From Deinococcus cellulosilyticus NBRC 106333 = KACC 11606 (GTDB lineage: Bacteria > Deinococcota > Deinococci > Deinococcales > Deinococcaceae): a stretch of DNA of 64,000 nt. The notes under the pieces are model-generated. The model did no database searches. It worked only from the letters and a program-made list of their open reading frames with translations, and was not told where the DNA came from. Shown here piece by piece: positions 57,535 through 64,000 of the stretch; position 1 is the stretch's first letter; every line of letters begins with the position of its first letter. The position numbers were made by a program, and so were the translations under genes. Where the stretch lies: NCBI RefSeq assembly GCF_007990775.1, contig NZ_BJXB01000002.1:62001-126000 (forward strand). Reading direction: 5' to 3'.

Positions 57535-59328
57535 ATGGTTCATAGTTTTAAGATTGACCTGAAGGGCATCATTGACCTGCTCTCCAATCACCTGTATTCC
57601 GATCCCAGCGTGTTTGTCCGCGAACTCCTGCAAAACGCTGTAGACGCCATCACCGCCCGCAAAAATGCCGGGGACCGTTTTGATCCGAACATCCAGGTCA
57701 CCGTGGAGTCCGAAGGCGAAACAAAGCGCCTGGTTTTCGAGGACAACGGCATTGGCCTCACTGAAGATGAAATTCACGAATTTCTGGCCACCATTGGCCG
57801 CTCCAGCAAACGCATCTCCGAAGCCCGTGAATCGTACCTCGGGCAGTTCGGGATTGGCCTGCTGTCCTGCTTCATGGTTTCAAAGGAAATCCGTGTGTAC
57901 ACCCAGTCCAGCAAAGGGGGAACTGCCGCCTGCTGGATTGCCCAACCAGACGGAACTTACGAAATCTCCCAGACCAATGAGGCTCCAGAGGTGGGCACCC
58001 GGGTGATTCTGGAGGCCAGAGAGGACTTCGACTACCTGTTTGATTTCGAAAACCTGCAGGAGGACCTGTTCGGGTATGGTGAGATTCTGCCCTACCCCAT
58101 CCACCTGTCCAGCGGTGATGAATACGCCCATGTGAATGCAGTGGCTGTGCCCTGGGTGACTTATGCCGAAACCGGCGATCCTGCCCAGAAAGAGCAGGTG
58201 CTGGCCTACGCCAGGGAGCGTCTGGGGCTGGAAGCCCTGGACTGCTTCCCTCTGAAGACCCAGGCTGGAGGGGTGAGCGGTGTGGCTTTTGTGCTGCCAT
58301 ACAGCACCCAGTCGAATTCCAGACAGTGGCATCGGGTGTACCTGAAGAACATGCTGCTCAGCTCACAGATCGACAACCTGCTGCCTGAATGGGCGTTTTT
58401 CGTGCGTTGCTTCCTGAATGTGCAGGGATTGCATCCCACTGCTTCCAGGGAGTCTTTCTACGAAGATGAACTCCTGACCCAGGCCCGCACGGAACTCAAC
58501 CAGCAGATGCAGGCGTGGATCAGGCACCTCACCCAGCACGACCAGGAGGGCCTGAGGCGACTGCTGCAACTGCATTACCTGCCCATGCGTGCTCTGGCGG
58601 TGGACAACGATGAATTCTACCAACTGCTGGTCCATAGCTTTTCCTTCGAAACCAGCACGGGGCACATGACGCTTGGAGATTACCTGAAGTCCAATTCGGT
58701 GATCCGTTATGTCACCAACCTGGACCAGTTCAGGCAGATCTCACAGGTGGCATCTGCCTACGGACACAGCGTGATCAATGCGGTGTACACCTACGACATT
58801 CCGATCCTGCGCAAGTACACTTCGATGTTTGGTGTCCCAACAGAGGAAATTGATGCCACCACTTATGCCCACACCCTGGAAGATGTGCAGTCAGAGGGCC
58901 TGAAGGATTTTCTGCTGCTGGCCCAGGATGCCCTTTCCAGCCTGGAGTGTCAGGTCACGGTGAAGAAATTCATCCCTGACACCCTGCCCGCACTGTTCAT
59001 TGTGAGCGAGGTGCACCAGGAGCTCAGTGACATCGAGCAGGCCCAGGAGGTCAGCGATGACCTGTGGTCGGATGTGCTGGAGGATTACGCCTCGGAGTTG
59101 CGCAGCATGCGGGTGGCCCATTTGCACCTGAACTTCAACAACAGTCTGGTGCAGAGCATGATGCACGCCGAGAACCCGAAAGTGGTGCGCAGACTGGTGC
59201 AGATGCTGTACGTGCAGGCCCACCTGCTCGGGCACCATCCCATGCGGCAAGAAGAACTGGCCCTGCTCACCGAGGGTCTGCAGGAGATGATGTACTGGGG
59301 TCTGCGTGCAGACCGGATGCTGAATTGA
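57535..59328 (+). CDS. HSP90-family protein, divergent HtpG-like
   Basis: A 597-residue chaperone-like protein with a full GHKL ATPase domain at the N-terminus: VRELLQNAVDAI (Glu 30, Asn 34), FEDNGIGLT, and LGQFGIGLLS. The middle domain contains a sequence NVQGLHPTASRES where HSP90s carry the catalytic arginine. The C-terminal half differs from classical HtpG. TAAAAT is 7 bases before ATG at 57535, so it is leaderless. A TPR-like gene follows after 24 bases and an ATPase-less relative lies 1.9 kb downstream. Confidence 0.92.
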   Translation: MVHSFKIDLKGIIDLLSNHLYSDPSVFVRELLQNAVDAITARKNAGDRFDPNIQVTVESEGETKRLVFEDNGIGLTEDEIHEFLATIGRSSKRISEARESYLGQFGIGLLSCFMVSKEIRVYTQSSKGGTAACWIAQPDGTYEISQTNEAPEVGTRVILEAREDFDYLFDFENLQEDLFGYGEILPYPIHLSSGDEYAHVNAVAVPWVTYAETGDPAQKEQVLAYARERLGLEALDCFPLKTQAGGVSGVAFVLPYSTQSNSRQWHRVYLKNMLLSSQIDNLLPEWAFFVRCFLNVQGLHPTASRESFYEDELLTQARTELNQQMQAWIRHLTQHDQEGLRRLLQLHYLPMRALAVDNDEFYQLLVHSFSFETSTGHMTLGDYLKSNSVIRYVTNLDQFRQISQVASAYGHSVINAVYTYDIPILRKYTSMFGVPTEEIDATTYAHTLEDVQSEGLKDFLLLAQDALSSLECQVTVKKFIPDTLPALFIVSEVHQELSDIEQAQEVSDDLWSDVLEDYASELRSMRVAHLHLNFNNSLVQSMMHAENPKVVRRLVQMLYVQAHLLGHHPMRQEELALLTEGLQEMMYWGLRADRMLN

Positions 59329-59352
59329 TGGCCCTGAACAAATGGAGTGAAC

Positions 59353-60459
59353 ATGGAAACCATGGAAGAATTGATTCAACTTGCAGAAGCCCAGGGCAGC
59401 GAAGAAGAAAGCCTGCCTTTCTGGGAGCGTGCGGTGCGGCTGGCAGACACCCAGCGGGACATCGAGGCAGGGTTTCGCACCCGCACCGAACTGGTGCACG
59501 CAGCGACCTTTTCAGGGCATCCCAACAAAGCTCTGGTGCATTTCGCGTGGTTGATTGGCACTTTTGACAAGAACCGGGAACTCTTCAAGCACCGTGAAAT
59601 GTACCTGATGTGGGCGTACAAGTGGATTTTGCATTCCATCTTTTCCTACCCGAATTTCTCTTTGCAACGGGCCTATCAGTTGCAGGAGGATTTCGAAAGG
59701 CGCACCCGCCAGCTGGGTTCAGGCTCCCATTACCATGCGTACCAGTCCCTCAGGCTTGCCCTGCACATTGGGGACCTGAAGGCCGCAGAGCAGGCGTTTC
59801 TGGCGTGGCGCAGAATTCCCCGCGATGACCTGAGTGACTGTGAGGTCTGTGAAAAGAACAAGGTGATGGGATACTACGAGGCCCGCGAGGATTACCTGAG
59901 CAGCGTTCGTCTGGGTGAGGAGATCCTCAGGAGTGACCGCAAATGCCACAACGTGCCGACCGTGACCTATGGCAGCCTGCTCTATCCCCTCTTCAAACTG
60001 GGCCGTCTGGATGAGGCCAGACAGTACCACCTGGAGGGGGTCACCAAAGCCCGAGGAGACCGCAACTTCATTCCCACCATTGCAGAACATGTGCAGTTTC
60101 TGGTGCTGACGGAAAACCTGGATGCCGCCCTCAGGTTGTGGATGGACCATTTTCAGCTGGGTTACACCACCCGTGACCCCCTGGACCGTTTTGATTTTGT
60201 GCTGGCCGGAGCCGCGCTGTTTCAGGTGCTTGCTGAAAAACGGTCCTCTCTGCACCTCATCTTTCCAGGTTTCTTTCAGGGGTATTCCCTGTCAGGAGAA
60301 TATGACCCCACTGCCCTCTCTGCCTTGCTGCTGAAAGAGGCACAGGAATTGGCACAGCAGTACGACACACGAAATGGCACAGACCGCTTCCGGCAACTGA
60401 TCGAACAGTGGATGGACCGGGCAGCAACCCAACGCCAGTTTTTTGCCATTCTGGGCTGA
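59353..60459 (+). CDS. TPR-like helical repeat protein linked to HSP90
   Basis: A 368-residue protein made of helix pairs, with TPR-like stretches (for example residues 15-45, 50-85, 220-260). There is no signal peptide. GGAG lies just upstream of ATG at 59353, 24 bases after the HSP90 stop, so the two are probably co-expressed. HSP90s commonly use TPR proteins as co-chaperones in eukaryotes; the position makes such a role possible here, but no known bacterial case is cited. A terminator follows. Confidence 0.75.
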   Translation: METMEELIQLAEAQGSEEESLPFWERAVRLADTQRDIEAGFRTRTELVHAATFSGHPNKALVHFAWLIGTFDKNRELFKHREMYLMWAYKWILHSIFSYPNFSLQRAYQLQEDFERRTRQLGSGSHYHAYQSLRLALHIGDLKAAEQAFLAWRRIPRDDLSDCEVCEKNKVMGYYEAREDYLSSVRLGEEILRSDRKCHNVPTVTYGSLLYPLFKLGRLDEARQYHLEGVTKARGDRNFIPTIAEHVQFLVLTENLDAALRLWMDHFQLGYTTRDPLDRFDFVLAGAALFQVLAEKRSSLHLIFPGFFQGYSLSGEYDPTALSALLLKEAQELAQQYDTRNGTDRFRQLIEQWMDRAATQRQFFAILG

Positions 60460-60520
60460 AAAATGAAAGGCCTGATGGTCTGCGAGCAAAAGCTGTGAAA
60501 GCACAGCATGTTCTGGCCTC

Positions 60521-60550
60521 GCCCGGGGATCTCTCTTCTCCGGGCTTTTT
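60521..60550 (+). terminator. Terminator of the HSP90/TPR genes
   Basis: GCCCGG / CCGGGC stem followed by TTTTT. Confidence 0.8.
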
Positions 60551-60563
60551 CTGTTGCTGTTTT

Positions 60564-60577
60564 CGTAAGCGCTTACG
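60564..60577. promoter_or_regulatory. LacI/CcpA-type palindrome
   Basis: CGTAAGCGCTTACG is a perfect 14-base palindrome with the GTAAGCGCTTAC core used by LacI-family regulators. It lies upstream of TAAAAT (60594-60599). Confidence 0.55.
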
Positions 60578-60877
60578 TCAATCTTTGATCCCGTAAAATG
60601 AAACCATCAACCCGAGGAAACTGGTCTCGTGTCCAGTCCAGAAAGTAAGGCTTTTGTATTTTTAGCTGAAACCCTCCTGAATCTTGAGCAAACAAAAGAT
60701 TGTTTTTTGGCAGGACAAATGCCCTGCAGGTGCACAAAATCCAGAATCGGGCTGTACCGGGTACATGAAAATTTATTCATCTTTTTTTGATTTTTTGGGC
60801 TACAATGAAACTACAGTTTTAGAAGGCTGCTACTTCCCCCACAACCCAACTCCACTTCTGATCTGAAGGAGGATGCG

Positions 60878-61138
60878 ATGAAGGTCCTGAAAAAAGCCGT
60901 AAATGTTGGTGCCCTCACACCCCCACGTCAGGTGATTTTCATCCGGGAAAGCGAACTGCCCACCAGCGATGTGGTCACGCTCAAAGATGCTTTCTTCGGT
61001 TCCAGCCATGATCCCTTTGTCGAAGTCCAGTGCGAGCACGGATACATCACCGCCATGGTCAGCGAGCACCAGCAGAGTGGCTGGTTCATGCTCACCTGCA
61101 CCAGTGGTCCTCGCCAGACCCCCAGAAGCGTTGCCTGA
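60878..61138 (+). CDS. Small protein of unknown function
   Basis: An 86-residue soluble protein with no membrane segment; predicted mostly strands (RQVIFIRESELPTSDVVTL, EVQCEHGYITAMVS). Two cysteines. AAGGAGG is five bases before ATG, and TACAAT lies about 75 bases upstream. It stands between the HSP90/TPR pair and the HSP90-like paralogue, and ends at a terminator. No family recognised. Confidence 0.65.
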   Translation: MKVLKKAVNVGALTPPRQVIFIRESELPTSDVVTLKDAFFGSSHDPFVEVQCEHGYITAMVSEHQQSGWFMLTCTSGPRQTPRSVA

Positions 61139-61158
61139 CCCGCGCAACTGCCAGGAAC

Positions 61159-61187
61159 GCACCTCGCAAGTGAGGTGCTTCTTTTTT
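61159..61187 (+). terminator. Terminator after the small gene
   Basis: GCACCTC / GAGGTGC with CTTCTTTTTT beyond. Confidence 0.9.
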
Positions 61188-61224
61188 GTCTCCATCCTGC
61201 CTGGAATTCCTGTACGCTGTGGGC

Positions 61225-62352
61225 ATGGACCCTTCTCAAGGGCAGCATGAACTGTCAACCTTGCTTTTTCGTGAATACCTCAGCACCCAGCACCGCAAAG
61301 ATGCCCTGATGCTCTACGGGGAACATCTGCTTGGGATGTTGCCCTTTGACCACTTCGAATTGAAAAACGCCATGAATGAAGCCACGGGCGTGGTGTACCT
61401 GCTGCCTTACAGCATGTATCCCGGGTCACGGGTGTTGCACGCCCCTGCCCTGCTGCCCGAGTACAGTTTCTTCACCCACATCGTGCTGTGTGACGCCATC
61501 GAGCCCCAGAGCATCGAAAAGCAGATCTGGACTTACCTGCATCACCTGAGCCAGCAGGAACCTGAGCGTTTTCAGGAGTTGCTGCAACTTCATGACACCG
61601 GACTGAAAACCCTTGCCCTGGAGAACGAAGACCTGTTCCGGCTTCTGGTGCATCATTTTGTTTTCGAGACCACCCAGGGGAACCTGACGCTGGAAGAATA
61701 CCTGCGGCACACCGGGTATGTGCGCTTCATTCCCCATGCAGACCAGTACGCCCAGATCCACCGCATTGCTGCATCACAGGGACAATTCATCATTCAGGCC
61801 TCGTATTCCCGGGATGCGGAACTCCTGACGGCCTACGCCAGGCTATACCCGGATTCCAGTGTGGAACTGATGGACGCCGTGGGTTACGCCAGTCACCTGG
61901 AAAAAATCGAACACCCCAGTCTGGAACCTTTCCAGGAAATGGCCCAGCAGGTGCTTGAACATTTTCAGGTGCAGGTGGATTTCCGCCGCTTCAGACCAGA
62001 AACCGTTCCTGCCCTGCTGGTGGCAAGTGAAGTCTACAAACACCACAGACATTTTCAGAAAACCCAGACCCACCAGAGCGCCCTGTGGACCGATGTCATC
62101 GAGCAATTGATTGAACAGGACCAGACCCCGATGGCCCGGCTCTACCTGAATTTCGACAGTCCGGTGGTGCAGCAGCTGTTGCAACTTCAGGACATTGCCG
62201 TTGTGGAAGAAACCCTGAAGATGATCTTTCTGGATGCCCTGCTGCTCGGGAAGCATCCCATCACACCAGAGGAACTGTCTCTGCTGTCCGAAGGTCTGGG
62301 CAAATTGATGCAATGGGGCATGCAGGCCAGCAGGTACCGAAATCTGAATTGA
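61225..62352 (+). CDS. ATPase-less HSP90 paralogue (middle and C-terminal domains only)
   Basis: A 375-residue protein that matches residues from about 235 to the end of the HSP90-like protein at 57535. Aligned pairs include FSFETSTGHMTLGDYL/FVFETTQGNLTLEEYL, ALFIVSEV/ALLVASEV and HHPMRQEELALLTEGL/KHPITPEELSLLSEGL. There is no GHKL ATPase domain. The segment that holds the arginine loop in the longer protein is replaced by a shorter, unlike sequence (VLCDAIEPQSIEKQ). It has its own leaderless promoter (TACGCT, 61213-61218, six bases before ATG) and is not a broken gene: the frame is intact and the start well placed. Probable partner or decoy subunit. Confidence 0.88.
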   Translation: MDPSQGQHELSTLLFREYLSTQHRKDALMLYGEHLLGMLPFDHFELKNAMNEATGVVYLLPYSMYPGSRVLHAPALLPEYSFFTHIVLCDAIEPQSIEKQIWTYLHHLSQQEPERFQELLQLHDTGLKTLALENEDLFRLLVHHFVFETTQGNLTLEEYLRHTGYVRFIPHADQYAQIHRIAASQGQFIIQASYSRDAELLTAYARLYPDSSVELMDAVGYASHLEKIEHPSLEPFQEMAQQVLEHFQVQVDFRRFRPETVPALLVASEVYKHHRHFQKTQTHQSALWTDVIEQLIEQDQTPMARLYLNFDSPVVQQLLQLQDIAVVEETLKMIFLDALLLGKHPITPEELSLLSEGLGKLMQWGMQASRYRNLN

Positions 62353-62379
62353 AGAGCAAATTCAGGCTTTACGGGTGGA

Positions 62380-62555
62380 AAAAAGCATTCAGCGTTCAGC
62401 TCTCAGCCATTTGCAAAGACTCACAGGGTGCTCTTGCTCTAGACCAGCAAAAGGGTTGAATGAAGTGAACCTCGCATCTGAGACTTCATTTCAGAAAGGC
62501 AAAGCGCTCAAGGCTGACCGCTGAAAGCTGACGGCTGACGGCTTTCAGCAACATC
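62380..62555. repeat. Intergenic repeat fragments
   Basis: TTCAGCGTTCAGCTCTCAGC (62388 on) faces a run of GCTGAC units ending GACGGCTTTCAG (about 62512-62549). Such GCTGAC/CAGC inverted wording is likely a dispersed intergenic repeat, also seen at about 13410. Confidence 0.5.
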
Positions 62556-62600
62556 AACCCTGGATCACCTGTGCCCTCCCCCTGCTGTAAAATGACCCCC

Positions 62601-63380
62601 GTGAACATTCCCTTGCTCGCCATTGATGTGGGGAACACCAGCACCGTGCTGGGTCTGCTGCAATCCGATGGAACCCCCATCCGCAGTTTCAGAATCCGCA
62701 CCGACCGGGATGCCCTGCCTGACAATTATGCCCTGATGATCCGCAGCCTGCTGGATCTGGCGAAAACCCCCGAGCCCCACAGTGCCATCATTTCGAGCGT
62801 TGCCCCCCCTGTGGGACAGAACATCATGCTGGCCCTGCAGGCGTACTGGGGCATTCCGGTGTACGAGGTGGGGCACCACAACCTGAATGTGCAGATCGAC
62901 CTGAAAGACCCCACCACCGTGGGTGCAGACCGTCTGGTGAACATGTTTGGGGTCTGGGAGCATGTCAAGGAGGGCAAGTACGCCATCATCGTGGATTTTG
63001 GGACGGCCAGCACGTTCGATGTCATCCAGGCCCCCAGGCGCTTCATGGGTGGGGTGATTGCCCCTGGCCCATCCACAGCCGCAGATGCCCTTTTCAACAA
63101 GACGGCGAAACTCCCCCGGGTGCCCCTGATCGCACCGCCCTCTGCCATTGGACGCACGACCCCGGAGGCCATTCAATCCGGTCTGGTCTATGGCTATGTC
63201 GAGATGGTGGACGGCATGATCCGCAGGCTCTCCGAGGAGATGCCCGAAAAACCCGTGGTGATCGCCACTGGAGGTTTCGCACGCACCTTGATGGGCCTGT
63301 GCCGCAACATTGACGTGTACGACGACGATGTGACCATCAAGGGCCTGATCAACATCTGGCGCGAACATGCTCAGGATTGA
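62601..63380 (+). CDS. coaX: Type III pantothenate kinase
   Basis: A 259-residue enzyme that phosphorylates pantothenate, the first step of CoA synthesis. Motifs: LLAIDVGNTSTVLGL, GADRLVNMFGVW, IVDFGTASTFDVI and VVIATGGFART. GTG at 62601 lies 7 bases after TAAAAT (62588-62593), so it is probably leaderless; the in-frame ATG at 62592 would sit inside the -10. It overlaps the next gene by 14 bases. Confidence 0.95.
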   Translation: MNIPLLAIDVGNTSTVLGLLQSDGTPIRSFRIRTDRDALPDNYALMIRSLLDLAKTPEPHSAIISSVAPPVGQNIMLALQAYWGIPVYEVGHHNLNVQIDLKDPTTVGADRLVNMFGVWEHVKEGKYAIIVDFGTASTFDVIQAPRRFMGGVIAPGPSTAADALFNKTAKLPRVPLIAPPSAIGRTTPEAIQSGLVYGYVEMVDGMIRRLSEEMPEKPVVIATGGFARTLMGLCRNIDVYDDDVTIKGLINIWREHAQD

Positions 63381-63750
63381 ATACATGCTTTACGAGGACC
63401 ATGAAGAAGCCTCTTTTATGGACATTGACCTCAAAATTCTGGAAAACGACCAGGTGATCATCTCATGGGACCGACTGTACTTGCACACTGCCCTGCAACT
63501 GAGGCAGTGGTACATCAATGATTTTGCTTTCCAGAAACCCTGTGCGATGGTGGCAGACGACCATCATCCTCCTCTGCTCCTCGTTATGGTTCATTTGCAA
63601 GGTTCCATATGGAAGCTCCTGGTTCCTGACGAAAACGAACACTACCACATGTTGGCTCTATCACTTGATGACAGGGCAGTTGCCCATGCTTTCGAAAAAT
63701 TCCTTGACGCTCTGGACCGCGATCTGAGGCGAATCAAATGCATTCCCTGA
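63367..63750 (+). CDS. Small protein of unknown function, first of a tandem pair
   Basis: A 127-residue protein starting MLRIEYMLYEDHEEASF. It overlaps coaX by 14 bases and is likely translated with it. Its beginning resembles that of the gene at 63838 (MLRIEF..., L.LHTALQLRQWY versus L.LECVYDLRNWL), so the two are probably paralogues. No family recognised. Confidence 0.65.
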   Translation: MLRIEYMLYEDHEEASFMDIDLKILENDQVIISWDRLYLHTALQLRQWYINDFAFQKPCAMVADDHHPPLLLVMVHLQGSIWKLLVPDENEHYHMLALSLDDRAVAHAFEKFLDALDRDLRRIKCIP

Positions 63751-63837
63751 ACCCTTTCCAACCCAATTCAACAGAAGACCGGGCCTCTGTCCGTTGGCAG
63801 AACTTCTCCTCTCACGACCTGCACAAAAGAGGTTTGC

Positions 63838-64000
63838 ATGCTCAGGATTGAGTTCAACATCACCCAGAGGCCCTTTTACATTCCAGGAACCTCCAGGTAT
63901 CCAGTGACCCTGAGCCTGCACTTTCACCAGGGGGACCGGCTGCTGGTGTCGGTGGAGCGCCTGAATCTGGAATGCGTGTACGACCTGCGCAACTGGCTGA
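63838..64000 (+). CDS. Small protein of unknown function, second of a tandem pair (partial)
   Basis: ATG at 63838 opens a frame running off the right edge (54 codons present). The start MLRIEFNITQRPFYIPG and the end LNLECVYDLRNWL resemble the preceding gene. AGAGG lies upstream. Function unknown. Confidence 0.6.
   Translation, partial: MLRIEFNITQRPFYIPGTSRYPVTLSLHFHQGDRLLVSVERLNLECVYDLRNWL

Larger units (their letters stand above)
60460..60877. other. AT-rich intergenic region
   Basis: It holds a terminator (60521-60550), a perfect palindrome (60564-60577), TAAAAT (60594-60599) and TACAAT (about 60801-60806), a likely -10 for the small gene. A 53-codon frame from GTG 60629 is AT-rich and looks non-coding. 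Confidence 0.5.

Noticed and set aside
60629..60866. Short frames in the AT-rich gap after the TPR gene
   Set aside because: Poor ribosome spacing, atypical codons and no conserved pattern; they look non-coding.

Overview
The window looks like chromosome of a Deinococcus-type bacterium. The evidence is a paired phytoene synthase and phytoene desaturase, a TamB-like envelope protein, a homodimeric-type AceE with a two-lipoyl AceF, and many genes whose -10 box (TANNNT) sits only 6-8 bases before the start codon, the leaderless arrangement described for Deinococcus. Base composition is moderate, which suggests a lower-GC lineage of the genus; the species is not claimed. No rRNA, tRNA, CRISPR array, insertion sequence or prophage was found.

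Layout. 1-3.5 kb: end of a tamB-like gene and a two-gene ABC exporter. 3.6-6.8 kb: leftward carotenoid cluster (methyltransferase, crtB, crtI). 6.9-8.0 kb: two small membrane proteins overlapping a Fur-family regulator. 8.1-12.6 kb: aceE-aceF. 12.9-20.8 kb: a tail-anchored repeat protein, MerR-type regulator plus vWA protein divergent from a YjbQ protein, an ABC-F ATPase, a VOC protein and a TerD-vWA fusion. 20.9-23.2 kb: sucCD behind a structured leader. 23.4-33.8 kb: single genes, including an SRPBCC protein, a lipoprotein, a GH18 enzyme without signal peptide, a trypsin-like lipoprotein, a ZnuA-like binding protein, a nitroreductase/HxlR pair, a DEAD-box helicase, an esterase, a Rieske protein and a GH-like lipoprotein/secreted protein. 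33.9-40.5 kb: three modular GH18 chitinase lipoproteins sharing nearly identical CBM2 and Ig-like modules. 40.9-46.0 kb: a suf operon (sufC, sufB, sufD) with three extra genes inside it. 46.3-50.6 kb: a protein of unknown function, a GAF/HD-GYP protein, a divergent regulator/hydrolase pair and a small kinase. 50.8-55.7 kb: FMN riboswitch with ribD-ribE-ribBA, and ribH separated from them by unrelated genes. 55.8-62.4 kb: a secreted protein, then a divergent-type HSP90, a TPR-like protein, a small protein and a second HSP90-like protein that has only the middle and C-terminal regions. 62.6-64.0 kb: type III pantothenate kinase and two related small genes in tandem, the last cut by the window edge.

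Central metabolism (pyruvate dehydrogenase, succinyl-CoA synthetase, Fe-S assembly, riboflavin and CoA synthesis) dominates. The accessory parts most worth attention are the chitin-degradation block and the HSP90/TPR/ATPase-less HSP90 paralogue group at 57.5-62.4 kb, which is my best candidate for a little-described system.
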